Below are positions 51,630 to 60,674 of a stretch of 64,000 nucleotides of DNA, in pieces. The notes beneath the pieces are model-generated. The model had not been told where the DNA came from. It did not search any database and saw only the letters and a program-made list of their open reading frames with translations. A program made the position numbers and the translations under genes. Within the stretch, counting starts at the first letter, position 1; every line of letters begins with the position of its first letter. Location of the stretch: the NCBI GenBank assembly GCA_030147745.1, contig JASBUS010000070.1, positions 1 to 64,000 of the forward strand, read 5' to 3'. Source of the stretch: Alphaproteobacteria bacterium. Lineage in GTDB: Bacteria > Pseudomonadota > Alphaproteobacteria > Micavibrionales > Micavibrionaceae.

Positions 51630-52658
51630 TTACGTCCAGTCTAATATAACTTTACCAGATTGGCCTGACGCCATGGTTTCAAAGGCTTGTTGGTAATCAT
51701 CAATCTTAAAATGATGCGTGATGATTGGGCTTAGGTCTAGACCGCCCATAACCATCATTTTCATTTTGTGCCATGTTTCATACATTTCACGACCATAGAT
51801 ACCTTTGAGGGTTAGGCCTTTAAAGATGACTTGGTTCCAGTCAATCGTCATTTCACCCGGCGGGATACCGAGCAAAGCAATTTTACCGCCATGGATGATA
51901 TGTTGAAAAATGGTTTTAAAGGCTGGAGCAGCGCCAGACATTTCTAAGGCAACATCAAAACCTTCTAGAATATGAAGCTCTTTCTTCAAATCGTTTAGGT
52001 CTGTCTCCGCCACGTTAATGGCATGTTCAATGCCGCATTTTTGGGCAAGCTCTAGGCGGTATGGGTTAATGTCAGTAATCACGACATGGCGCGCGCCAGC
52101 GTGTTTACAGACCATCGCCGCCATAATACCAATTGACCCTGCGCCTGTGATGATCACATCCTCGCCAACAAGGTTAAATGAAAGTGCTGTATGGACGGCA
52201 TTACCAAATGGGTCAAAGATAGATGCCACTTCATCCGGAATTTCATCAGGAATTGGGCAGACATTGCTTGCTGGTAATTTCATATATTCCGCAAATGCAC
52301 CTTGAATATTTACGCCGATACCAACGGTTTTCGGGCAAAGATGTAGGCGGCCGCCACGGCAGTTACGGCATTGGCCACAGACAAGGTGGCCTTCGCCAGA
52401 TACGCGCTGCCCGACTTTTACGGTTTTTACATCGCTGCCAATTTCGACAATCTCACCAACATATTCATGGCCCGTAATCATTGGCACGGGAATAGTCTTT
52501 TGTGACCATTCGTCCCAGTTATAGATGTGTAAATCTGTGCCGCAAATAGCGGTTTTACGCATTTTGATCAAGACTTCACTTGGGCTGATTTTTGGAATTT
52601 CAGCATCATTGATCATCCAGATTCCTGGTTCTGCCTTTAACTTTGATAATGCCTTCAT
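51630..52658 (-). CDS. tdh: L-threonine 3-dehydrogenase
   Basis: This 342-residue zinc alcohol dehydrogenase-type enzyme oxidises L-threonine to 2-amino-3-ketobutyrate with NAD. Catalytic zinc ligands are C39 (A-I-C-G-T-D-L-H), H64 and E65 (G-H-E-Y-V-G). The structural zinc cysteines are in C-G-Q-C-R-N-C and H-L-C. The Rossmann loop is G-A-G-S-I-G. It starts one base after the kbl stop, so the two are coupled and act in sequence. Confidence 0.95.
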   Translation of the reverse strand: MKALSKLKAEPGIWMINDAEIPKISPSEVLIKMRKTAICGTDLHIYNWDEWSQKTIPVPMITGHEYVGEIVEIGSDVKTVKVGQRVSGEGHLVCGQCRNCRGGRLHLCPKTVGIGVNIQGAFAEYMKLPASNVCPIPDEIPDEVASIFDPFGNAVHTALSFNLVGEDVIITGAGSIGIMAAMVCKHAGARHVVITDINPYRLELAQKCGIEHAINVAETDLNDLKKELHILEGFDVALEMSGAAPAFKTIFQHIIHGGKIALLGIPPGEMTIDWNQVIFKGLTLKGIYGREMYETWHKMKMMVMGGLDLSPIITHHFKIDDYQQAFETMASGQSGKVILDWT

Positions 52659-52659
52659 C

Positions 52660-53865
52660 TTACGCGGCCTTTCCTTTTAATACGCCTAATTTCTCACCGA
52701 CTTCTGTGAAGGCGGCAATGGCTTTGTCTAAATGTTCTTTGTTATGTGCGGCTGACATTTGCGTGCGAATGCGTGCCTCGCCCTTTGGGACTACAGGGAA
52801 TGAGAAGCCAACGACATAAACGCCGCGTTTGAGCATTTCATCCGCAAATTTCGAGGCAAGCGCTGCATCATACAGCATGACAGGAATAATTGGATGATCA
52901 CCTGGCAACAGGTCAAAACCGCGCTTGGTCATTTCACTGCGGAAATAGGCGCTGTTTTCTTGTAGCTTTTGGCGCATTGCCGCGCCTTCTTCGTCAAGTA
53001 AGTCCAATACGGCAATAGAGGTTGCGGCAATAACTGGCGCGAGGGTATTAGAGAACAGATAAGGGCGTGAACGCTGTCGGAGCATTTCAATGATTGGCTT
53101 GCTCGCGGAGATATAACCGCCAGACGCGCCGCCAAGAGCCTTGCCCAATGTGCCTGTGATGATGTCAATCTGGTCAATGACATTGTGATAATCCGCTGTG
53201 CCGCGCCCGTCTTTACCGAGGAAACCTGCGGCATGACAATCGTCAATCATCACTAAGGCGTCATATTTTTTAGCCAGCGCGCAAACTTCAGGCAGGTTCG
53301 CAATATAGCCATCCATAGAGAATACGCCATCTGTCGCGATAAGGCGGTAGCGTGCATCTTTGGCCGCTTGTAATTGTGCCTCTAAATCCGCCATATCATT
53401 ATTTTTATAGCGATAGCGCTGCGCTTTACTGAGGCGGATGCCATCAATGATACTCGCGTGGTTGAGGGAATCGCTGATAATCGCGTCTTCAGGGCCGAGG
53501 AGCGTTTCAAACAGGCCGCCATTTGCATCAAAGCATGATGGGTAAAGGATGGTGTCTTCTTTACCTGTGAATTTGGAAATGCGGGCTTCTAATTCCTTAT
53601 GGACATCTAGTGTGCCGCAAATGAAACGGACAGAGGCCATGCCGAAACCATATTTATCGATGGCCTGTTTCGCTTTTTCAATGAGTTTTGGATTATTGGC
53701 AAGACCAAGATAGTTATTGGCGCAGAAATTTAATACATCTTGTCCGCCCGTAACGGCAATTTCAGCCGATTGTTGGCTGATGATTGGGCGCTCATTTTTA
53801 TATAGCCCTGCGGATTTAATGGTTTCAATTTCTTCGCTGAGATATGTGTTGAAATCCTGTGCCAT
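52660..53865 (-). CDS. kbl: 2-amino-3-ketobutyrate CoA ligase (glycine C-acetyltransferase)
   Basis: This 401-residue PLP enzyme cleaves 2-amino-3-ketobutyrate with CoA to glycine and acetyl-CoA. The family segments [20 protein letters not shown] and the PLP lysine in [10 protein letters not shown] are all present. Length matches E. coli Kbl. It is the first gene of the kbl-tdh operon; the downstream tdh starts one base after its stop. Confidence 0.95.
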   Translation of the reverse strand: MAQDFNTYLSEEIETIKSAGLYKNERPIISQQSAEIAVTGGQDVLNFCANNYLGLANNPKLIEKAKQAIDKYGFGMASVRFICGTLDVHKELEARISKFTGKEDTILYPSCFDANGGLFETLLGPEDAIISDSLNHASIIDGIRLSKAQRYRYKNNDMADLEAQLQAAKDARYRLIATDGVFSMDGYIANLPEVCALAKKYDALVMIDDCHAAGFLGKDGRGTADYHNVIDQIDIITGTLGKALGGASGGYISASKPIIEMLRQRSRPYLFSNTLAPVIAATSIAVLDLLDEEGAAMRQKLQENSAYFRSEMTKRGFDLLPGDHPIIPVMLYDAALASKFADEMLKRGVYVVGFSFPVVPKGEARIRTQMSAAHNKEHLDKAIAAFTEVGEKLGVLKGKAA

Positions 53866-54020
53866 TATTGTGCCCTCCTATGAATATATGCGTCATAATT
53901 TATAGCGTTTTCTTCACAATTAACCAATAAGTAAATTTTTTTGCTTAAAATTTAATCTATTACACAAAGCTATTTTATATAGGACTAATTTAGTTTAGAA
54001 TATAAGGAATTATTTAAACA

Positions 54021-54407
54021 ATGAGCGACGAAATGATTGACCGTATCTTAGTTATTGATGATAGCGAAACCGACCAGTTTATTTGTTCCTGTATTTTGGA
54101 AGAATATAATAAAAATATAGAGATCCTAAAGGCCTATGATGGTAAAGAAGGTTTAGAGGTTTTGTCATCATTGGATAAGCCGCCTGAGTTAATTTTGCTC
54201 GATATTAATATGCCACGTATGAATGGCCATGAATTCTTGGAAGAATATGCGAAATTAGGTAATGACGCGACGAGCGTTGTTGTGATGCTGACGTCATCAG
54301 CACAGGAAAAAGATAAAGAGCAAGCGATGAAATATGGCTTTGTGCGTCAGTATCAACAAAAACCATTATCTGTAGAAGCGGTACAGAAGATGGAAACGTT
54401 ATTCTGA
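54021..54407 (+). CDS. Single-domain response regulator
   Basis: This 128-residue CheY-like receiver has acidic pair V-I-D-D-S, phosphoacceptor in L-I-L-L-D-I-N-M-P-R-M-N-G and conserved lysine in Q-Q-K-P-L-S. There is no output domain. The form (E-T-D-Q-F-I, M-P-R-M-N-G-H-E) resembles RcpA-type stand-alone regulators that accept phosphate from hybrid kinases. No kinase is nearby. It is followed by hmgA 63 bases later, probably as a separate transcript. Confidence 0.9.
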   Translation: MSDEMIDRILVIDDSETDQFICSCILEEYNKNIEILKAYDGKEGLEVLSSLDKPPELILLDINMPRMNGHEFLEEYAKLGNDATSVVVMLTSSAQEKDKEQAMKYGFVRQYQQKPLSVEAVQKMETLF

Positions 54408-54470
54408 CCCTAGTCTTTTCGCTTAAGTTGTTATAAAATCTTCCTAAATAATAATTAGGGAGATTTTTTT

Positions 54471-55760
54471 ATGGATAATTTAGCTTATATGAGTGGCTTT
54501 GGGAATGAGTTCGCTAGCGAAGCCAAAGCAGGCGCGCTACCTGAGGGGCAAAACTCACCGCAATCTGCTGCTTACGGTTTATATCCTGAACAAATCTCTG
54601 GCTCAGCGTTTACCGCGCCCAAGGCGCGTAATCAGCGTAGTTGGTTTTACCGCATTAAGCCATCTGTCTGCCATGGTAAATATCAGCCGTATAAAGACGC
54701 AAAGCATTTTTTATCTGCGCCATTTTCAGGGGCGGATTTATCACCTAATCAGCTGCGTTGGAGCCCTAAAGCGCCGTTAAAAGATCATGTCGATTTCATT
54801 GATGGTATTTTCACGATCGCAGGCAATGGCGTGATTGATGAATGGTCTGGCTTGGCGGTGCATGTTTATCGCGCCAATAGCTCAATGCGTAGAGGGCATC
54901 GTTATTTTTATAATGGCGATGGTGAAATGATGATTGTGCCGCAGGATGGCGCGATGACCATTCGTACAGAGATGGGCATATTAGCCGTTGCACCAGAAGA
55001 AATTGCCGTTATACCGCGCGGCATTAAATTTGCCATTGATTTGGCCGAGGGCGAGAGCGAAATACGCGGTTATATTTGTGAAAATTATGGCGCGCCGTTT
55101 GAACTGCCAGAGCGCGGGCCGATTGGCGCGAATGGTCTTGCCAATCCGCGTGATTTTTTGTATCCCGTCGCGGCCTATGAAGAATTTGAGGGCGGCTGTA
55201 CGCAGATTGCCAAATTCATGGGCAAGTTATGGGCGGCAGAACTGCGCAGCTCGCCGCTAAATGTGGTGGCTTGGCATGGGAATTATGCGCCGTATAAATA
55301 TAATCTTAAACATTTTAATACAATCAACACAGTCAGCTTTGATCACCCAGATCCATCAATCTTTACGGTGTTAACATCACCAAGCCATATCGCGGGTACG
55401 GCAAATGTGGACTTTGTGATCTTCCCGCCGCGCTGGATGGTGGCAGAGCATACCTTCCGTCCACCATATTTCCACCGTAACTTAATGAGCGAGTTTATGG
55501 GGATGATTAATGGTGAATATGATGGTAAGTCAGATGGCTTTGCGCCAGGGGGCTATTCGCTGCATAACGCAATGTCCGCTCATGGGCCAGATAGCGCCGT
55601 ATTTAAAAAGGCGAGTAATGCGGATTTACAGCCGCAATATCTGGATAGCGGCCTTGCCTTTATGTTTGAAAGCCGCTATGTCATGCGTCCAACCGCGCAG
55701 GCGATGAGTGATGATACATTACAGCCTGACTATTTAGATGTTTGGCAGGATATGGCCTAA
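54471..55760 (+). CDS. hmgA: Homogentisate 1,2-dioxygenase
   Basis: This 429-residue iron dioxygenase opens the ring of homogentisate to maleylacetoacetate. It starts Y-M-S-G-F-G-N-E-F, as in known HmgA. The iron ligands lie in P-P-R-W-M-V-A-E-H-T-F-R-P-P-Y-F-H-R-N, with a conserved W-H-G-N-Y-A-P-Y-K-Y before them. Length is typical. It is on the opposite strand from the rest of the tyrosine pathway, with which it converges around the 209-residue gene. Confidence 0.95.
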   Translation: MDNLAYMSGFGNEFASEAKAGALPEGQNSPQSAAYGLYPEQISGSAFTAPKARNQRSWFYRIKPSVCHGKYQPYKDAKHFLSAPFSGADLSPNQLRWSPKAPLKDHVDFIDGIFTIAGNGVIDEWSGLAVHVYRANSSMRRGHRYFYNGDGEMMIVPQDGAMTIRTEMGILAVAPEEIAVIPRGIKFAIDLAEGESEIRGYICENYGAPFELPERGPIGANGLANPRDFLYPVAAYEEFEGGCTQIAKFMGKLWAAELRSSPLNVVAWHGNYAPYKYNLKHFNTINTVSFDHPDPSIFTVLTSPSHIAGTANVDFVIFPPRWMVAEHTFRPPYFHRNLMSEFMGMINGEYDGKSDGFAPGGYSLHNAMSAHGPDSAVFKKASNADLQPQYLDSGLAFMFESRYVMRPTAQAMSDDTLQPDYLDVWQDMA

Positions 55761-55826
55761 ATGCATCTTGACATAATTCGCGAGCTGCTTTACTGATGGT
55801 CTCTATAAATAATAGGGAGCATCACA

Positions 55827-56456
55827 ATGGATATCAAAAAAGTTCCAGTACTACGTTTGTTTTTTAATGAACCTGCCGCGAAAACCGCTGCGCAGCTTGA
55901 ACATGAACGTCAATTTGAACGTATGCGTCAATGGATGGCTAGGCTGCCTGAATTTATTTCAAAAAATTTAGATGAAACGTTAGATAAAGCACGTAAAGAA
56001 GGCATTGACCCTGATGCGCTTAAGTCTCAATTAGCTCCCTATAATAATATGTTCCAGCTAGTCGCGGAAAATGGCCGCTCTAAGGGGCATTTAAAAGCTT
56101 GTGCAATAATTGATGTTGATGGCGCAGCTTTTTCACGTGAGGAAATGAAAGTCTTGCAGAATGAACTTAACGCCATTCATGATATGGCGCTTGCTTATAA
56201 TGTTGATATTGGTTTTGCAGGCTTTGATAATTTGCCGCGTAAATTAACAACATCACGTAATTCAACAGCCGCGGCAGACAGCGTCATGTTTTTCTTCGAT
56301 ACTGAACGTAGCTATAGCTACTTCGCGCATCCTGAATTTAACGCGGTTGCCGGTGAAATAGATGCGCTACAAAGCCGCTTAAATAATCGTTTCATTACGC
56401 CCAAACCAAAAGGGCCAGATAATTCAATTCAACCTGCACGCCCTGCGATCTGGTAA
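55827..56456 (+). CDS. 209-residue protein of unknown function
   Basis: A cytoplasmic protein without signal peptide. Residues about 20-75 are helical and charged. A strand-rich centre follows (A-C-A-I-I-D-V-D-G-A-A-F-S and V-D-I-G-F-A-G-F-D-N), then F-F-F-D-T-E-R-S-Y-S-Y-F. The family is not recognised. It follows hmgA by 66 bases with GGGAGC before the ATG and shares the bidirectional terminator at 56461 with the phhB operon. No evidence ties it to tyrosine degradation beyond position. Confidence 0.6.
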   Translation: MDIKKVPVLRLFFNEPAAKTAAQLEHERQFERMRQWMARLPEFISKNLDETLDKARKEGIDPDALKSQLAPYNNMFQLVAENGRSKGHLKACAIIDVDGAAFSREEMKVLQNELNAIHDMALAYNVDIGFAGFDNLPRKLTTSRNSTAAADSVMFFFDTERSYSYFAHPEFNAVAGEIDALQSRLNNRFITPKPKGPDNSIQPARPAIW

Positions 56457-56460
56457 TTAA

Positions 56461-56489
56461 AAAAAGCGGCTTAGTTAGCCGCTTTTTTG
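56461..56489. terminator. Bidirectional terminator between the 209-residue gene and phhB
   Basis: Stem AAAAAGCGGC / GCCGCTTTTT with loop TTAGTTA. T-runs follow on both strands, ending the plus-strand unknown gene and the minus-strand catabolic operon. Confidence 0.93.
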
Positions 56490-56494
56490 TGTCT

Positions 56495-56842
56495 TCACGC
56501 TGCTTTGTTGAATATTTCGTCCGTTTTGGCAGCGCAGATGAAGTCGTTTTTATGCAGGCCATTAATGGCATGTGTCCACCAAGTGACTTTAACTTTGCCC
56601 CATTCAATCAGTAGGGCAGGGTGATGTTGTTCTGATTCTGCAAGTTCACCGACTTTAACGGCGAAAGCTTGTGCTTGTTTCCAGTTTTTAAATTTAAAGA
56701 CGCGCTCAATCATGTCGACATGATCAGTATCATAAATTGTCCATTCAGGAATTTCCTGCGCCATAGACTTGATTTCATCTTTGGTCAGCGCTGTTACGCC
56801 GCCATGGCATGGGATGCATTTATCTTTTTCGAGTGCAGACAT
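56495..56842 (-). CDS. phhB: Pterin-4a-carbinolamine dehydratase
   Basis: This 115-residue enzyme dehydrates the pterin carbinolamine formed by phenylalanine hydroxylase and so recycles the cofactor. The conserved E-Q-H-H-P-A-L-L-I-E-W and V-T-W-W-T-H segment is present. The N-terminus carries C-I-P-C-H-G-G, common in this family. The ATG at 56842 follows GGAGAA; the longer frame to 56962 lies inside the spacer from phhA and is rejected. It is the last gene of the operon. Confidence 0.93.
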   Translation of the reverse strand: MSALEKDKCIPCHGGVTALTKDEIKSMAQEIPEWTIYDTDHVDMIERVFKFKNWKQAQAFAVKVGELAESEQHHPALLIEWGKVKVTWWTHAINGLHKNDFICAAKTDEIFNKAA

Positions 56843-56891
56843 TATCGTTTCTCCATTTGGGGTGTTTATTATTTGGACTAATACAGTTTCA

Positions 56892-57698
56892 TTACGCGGT
56901 TTTTTGTTCATCATCCTTCGGCGGATATTTGGGGGCGTGTAGGCCAAGCGCCTGCGCCTCACGGACTTTAGCCATTATATCCATTTGGGCGATGTTATAA
57001 AGGTCATGAATGCCATTAATCATAAAATATATTGGCTGCATGATATCTATGCGATATGGCGTGCGCAGAACGTCTAATACATCGAGTGGTTTGCGCTCTG
57101 GCGTGGTGGATGAAAAGGCATATTCAGTTTCCGCAGGTGAAGATAATATGCCGCCGCCATAAATGCGCAGGCCGTCCTTGGTTTGCATGAGGCCGAATTC
57201 AACCGTAAACCAGTAAAGGCGCGCAAGCCAGACGCGGTCTTTCTTATCGGCATCTTTGCCAAGTAGACCGTATTTATGCGTGAACGCCGCAAAATCAGGA
57301 TTGGTCAGCATCGCACAGTGGCCGAAAATTTCATGGAAAATGTCAGGCTCTTGCAGATAATCAAATTCTTCGCGGCTGCGGATAAATGTTGCAGCAGGAA
57401 ATTTCTTGTCAGCAAGCAGCGCAAAGAATTTATCAAAGTTAATGAGGGCGGGGACAGGATAGACCTCCCAGCCTGTTTCTTTCTTTAAAACTTTATTGAT
57501 GTCAGGCAGCTGCGGTATTGCGCCTTGGTCAAAGCCAAGTGTTTTGATGCCATGCATATATTCATCGCAGGCTTTGCCTTCTATACAGCCAAGCTGACGC
57601 GCAACAAGCTCGCTCCAAATTTGGTTTTCATCATTGCTCCACGCAATATAACCTTTGTCATCAGGCTGTTTTGAGACGTATTTTGTTGTTTTTGTCAT
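56892..57698 (-). CDS. phhA: Phenylalanine 4-monooxygenase
   Basis: This 268-residue non-haem iron hydroxylase converts phenylalanine to tyrosine using tetrahydropterin. Two iron histidines are in I-F-H-E-I-F-G-H and the glutamate ligand in F-T-V-E-F-G. Early P-V-P-A-L-I contacts are present. Length matches the short bacterial form without a regulatory domain. It lies 49 bases before phhB, its partner, and 36 bases after maiA. Confidence 0.95.
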   Translation of the reverse strand: MTKTTKYVSKQPDDKGYIAWSNDENQIWSELVARQLGCIEGKACDEYMHGIKTLGFDQGAIPQLPDINKVLKKETGWEVYPVPALINFDKFFALLADKKFPAATFIRSREEFDYLQEPDIFHEIFGHCAMLTNPDFAAFTHKYGLLGKDADKKDRVWLARLYWFTVEFGLMQTKDGLRIYGGGILSSPAETEYAFSSTTPERKPLDVLDVLRTPYRIDIMQPIYFMINGIHDLYNIAQMDIMAKVREAQALGLHAPKYPPKDDEQKTA

Positions 57699-57734
57699 TC
57701 TTTCCCTGTCCCTTATTATTTTTAAATTATAGCA

Positions 57735-58403
57735 TTAAGCGTGTATTTTTTCCAATTCTTCTGGTGCTTCTGGATGTGCCTCTGGCGTTGACTTTAATAC
57801 CGCTTCATGCTGCAGCATATTTTGTTCGATGCGGCGCAAATTTGGATATGGCGATAGGTCGATTTTATAGCGATGCGCGTTATAAAGCTGTGGCAATAAA
57901 CAAATATCCGCAAGGGATATTGCATCGCCGCAGCTGAACTCGCTTTGTGTGGCGCTGCGCGTTAGCATGGTTTCATAGGTTGATAGGCCGCGCGTTAGCC
58001 AGTGGTTGATCCACGCATCGGCTTGGTCTTGCGTGGCGTCTAAGATGCCCATCAGATATTTCTTCCAAACTTGCGGCGTGCCGAAAGGATGAATATCGGT
58101 TGCGACCAATAAGGCAAGCTGCCAAATATTCGCCTGCGTCGCGGCATCGCCATAGACGAGCTTGGTATCGGGATATTGGTTATCCAAATATTGCACAATG
58201 GCAAGGCTCTGGTTTAACGCAACATCGCCATCAATTAGATAAGGCACAGTGCCGAGTGGGTTGATGGCTTTATAATCTGCGCCATGATGTTCGCCTTTAA
58301 GTAAATCAACATGGATGCTCTGATAGTCTAGCCCTTTAAGGTTAAGGGCAAGACGCACGCGATAGGCGCTGGAGGCGCGGTAATAATCATAAAGCTTAAT
58401 CAT
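57735..58403 (-). CDS. maiA: Maleylacetoacetate isomerase (zeta-class GST)
   Basis: This 222-residue glutathione-dependent isomerase converts maleylacetoacetate to fumarylacetoacetate. The zeta-class active-site run R-A-S-S-A-Y-R-V-R-L-A replaces the usual S-S-C-S/A-W-R form, keeping the key serine. The segment I-N-P-L-G-T-V-P-Y-L and Q-S-L-A-I follow as in GSTs. It starts 3 bases after the fahA stop, fitting tight coupling in the operon. Confidence 0.92.
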   Translation of the reverse strand: MIKLYDYYRASSAYRVRLALNLKGLDYQSIHVDLLKGEHHGADYKAINPLGTVPYLIDGDVALNQSLAIVQYLDNQYPDTKLVYGDAATQANIWQLALLVATDIHPFGTPQVWKKYLMGILDATQDQADAWINHWLTRGLSTYETMLTRSATQSEFSCGDAISLADICLLPQLYNAHRYKIDLSPYPNLRRIEQNMLQHEAVLKSTPEAHPEAPEELEKIHA

Positions 58404-58406
58404 GAT

Positions 58407-59417
58407 TTAGGCGCTCTTCTTCACTGGATTAGCGGCAAGATTATACTGCACAATTTTCTGACTGATTGTGCCGAAGATTGATGCACCATTTTTGTCTTTC
58501 GCTTCGATCTGAATCGTGTCGCCAAATTTCATGAATGGGGTTTTAAATTCACCGCTATCAATTTTCTCAATCATACGAATTTCGGCAAGGCAGCTATAGC
58601 CTGCACTGCGGTCTGAATTTGAAATTGTGCCAGAGCCGATAATCGCACCTGCAGCAAGCGGACGTGTTTTGGCGGCATGGGCGATAAGTTCACCAAAATC
58701 AAACTGCATTTCAACGCCGCAATTTGGTGCGCCGCATTGTGTGCCGTTTAATGTGCTGATGAGCGGCACTGTTAATTTGCGCCCATCCCATGCGTCGCCA
58801 AGGCTGTTTGGGGTAACGGCGACGGGTGAAAATGCACTTGGCGGTTTTGAATTGAAGAAACCAAAACCTTTCGCTAATTCATTCGGGATAAGGTTGCGCA
58901 GCGATACGTCATTCATGATCATGACAAGTGCAATATAATTTGGCGCATCAGCGGCGCTCACGCCCATAGGGACATCGGTAGTAATGACAGCGACTTCGCC
59001 TTCAAAATCGATGCCGTAATCTTCGCTAATCACAGGAATGTCATCATGTGGGGCGAGGATTGTGTCAGATACTGCTTGATACATTAATGGGTCAGTCAAA
59101 AAGCTTTCTGGCATTTCAGCGCCGCGGGCTTTGCGGACTAACTCGACATGGTTTAAATAAGCGCTGCCATCAGCAATTTGATAAGCACGCGGCAGCGGTG
59201 ATGCACACTTTAATTCATCAAAGGCTTCGACTGATGCTGCGGATCCGTTCTCTAATGCAACTGATATTGCCGCAAGCTTGGGCGCAGTATTCTCCCAATC
59301 ATCAAGGGCGGCTTGCAGCGTTGGGGCGATATTCTGCGCGTTGACCGCTTTGGTTAAATCGTTTGAAACGACATAAAGCTTCCCGTCACGTCCTGATTTG
59401 TAAGATGCTAATTTCAT
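58407..59417 (-). CDS. fahA: Fumarylacetoacetate hydrolase
   Basis: This 336-residue metal-dependent hydrolase splits fumarylacetoacetate into fumarate and acetoacetate. The FAA-hydrolase core has Y-G-I-D-F-E-G-E-V-A-V-I, a later N-D-V-S-L-R segment, and the late G-S-G-T-I-S-N loop. The first 80 residues form an N-terminal cap. It follows hppD by 19 bases. Confidence 0.93.
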   Translation of the reverse strand: MKLASYKSGRDGKLYVVSNDLTKAVNAQNIAPTLQAALDDWENTAPKLAAISVALENGSAASVEAFDELKCASPLPRAYQIADGSAYLNHVELVRKARGAEMPESFLTDPLMYQAVSDTILAPHDDIPVISEDYGIDFEGEVAVITTDVPMGVSAADAPNYIALVMIMNDVSLRNLIPNELAKGFGFFNSKPPSAFSPVAVTPNSLGDAWDGRKLTVPLISTLNGTQCGAPNCGVEMQFDFGELIAHAAKTRPLAAGAIIGSGTISNSDRSAGYSCLAEIRMIEKIDSGEFKTPFMKFGDTIQIEAKDKNGASIFGTISQKIVQYNLAANPVKKSA

Positions 59418-59436
59418 TCTTTATGCCTTTCTGATT

Positions 59437-60495
59437 TTATGCTTTTTTTTCGTCTAATACGCCGCGGCGGATTTGGTCGAGTTCGATGGATTCAAACAAG
59501 GCTTGGAAATTGCCTTCGCCAAAGCCTTCATTGCCCTTACGCTGAATAATTTCAAAAAAGACTGGGCCAATTGCGTCTTTTGTGAAGATCTGTAGCAAAA
59601 TACCTTGCCCGTCTGTCGGTGCGCCGTCAAGCAGGATGTTTAGCTCTTGTAAGGCTTTGGTATCTTCACCATGGCCAGGGACGCGGGCATCGAGTTTCTC
59701 GTAATATGTATTCGGTGTTTCTTGCAGCGGCACATTATTGTGACGGAGGCTGCGGACGGTATTGTAAATATCATCTGTACCAAGCGCGATATGCTGAATG
59801 CCTTCGCCGTTAAAGCGTTTCAAAAACTCCTCAATTTGGGATTTGTCGTCAGAACTTTCGTTCAGCGGGATGCGGATTTTACCGCAAGGCGACGTCATTG
59901 CACGGCTTTTGAGGCCAGTTAGCTTGCCTTCAATGTCGAAATAGCGAATTTCGCGGAAGTTAAAGACGTCTTCGTAAAATTTACCCCATTTATCCATATT
60001 GCCGCGGAAAACGTTATGGGTCAGGTGATCAATATAAGTTAGCCCTGCGCCTTTAGGGTGATGATCATCTGTGATGAAGTTAAAATCATTCTCATAGAAT
60101 GCGTCGGCATCATCAAGGAAGTGGATAAGGCTGCCGCCAATGCCTTCAAGCGTTGGGATGTTCTTCTGCTTTGCGCCGCTTTTATCCATCGCAGATGTTG
60201 CGCCGCGCTTGATGGCTTCTTTAAAGGCGAAATCTGCATCATGGACACGGAAGGCCATAGAGCTTGCGCCCGCAATATGCGTATCGCTGAATTCTTTCGG
60301 CTGACCGTAATCTTCAGCGTTGAGGAGGAAATTGATATTGCCCTGACGGTAAAGGTAAATGGCGCGTTCTTTATGCTGCGCAACTTTAGTGAAGCCAAGC
60401 GCTTCAAACAGTTTGCCTAATTCTTCGGGCTGGCCTGCATATTCAATAAATTCGAATCCATTTGTTCCGATAGGGTTTTCAAATAAATCAGCCAT
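59437..60495 (-). CDS. hppD: 4-hydroxyphenylpyruvate dioxygenase
   Basis: This 352-residue iron enzyme converts 4-hydroxyphenylpyruvate to homogentisate. Two VOC-fold halves are seen. The iron ligands lie in the C-terminal half: histidines in I-D-H-L-T-H-N-V and G-I-Q-H-I-A-L-G-T, and glutamate in V-F-F-E-I-I-Q-R-K. GAGGAGAAATCTG precedes the ATG. It is the first gene of the operon hppD-fahA-maiA-phhA-phhB and is divergent from the amino-acid dehydrogenase. Confidence 0.95.
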   Translation of the reverse strand: MADLFENPIGTNGFEFIEYAGQPEELGKLFEALGFTKVAQHKERAIYLYRQGNINFLLNAEDYGQPKEFSDTHIAGASSMAFRVHDADFAFKEAIKRGATSAMDKSGAKQKNIPTLEGIGGSLIHFLDDADAFYENDFNFITDDHHPKGAGLTYIDHLTHNVFRGNMDKWGKFYEDVFNFREIRYFDIEGKLTGLKSRAMTSPCGKIRIPLNESSDDKSQIEEFLKRFNGEGIQHIALGTDDIYNTVRSLRHNNVPLQETPNTYYEKLDARVPGHGEDTKALQELNILLDGAPTDGQGILLQIFTKDAIGPVFFEIIQRKGNEGFGEGNFQALFESIELDQIRRGVLDEKKA

Positions 60496-60674
60496 CAGAT
60501 TTCTCCTCGTTATATATCATTTTGCGCGGATTATAGAATAAATATAGGGCGGGCAATAGTGAAAATCATGCGGCGCTGCAACAGCAAGAATGATTGACCG
60601 CCGTTTTTTTGCGGCATAGACTGGCGCTCGGTAATTCAGGTGTGACATTTAAATGTTTATATGTGGAGGGCGTT

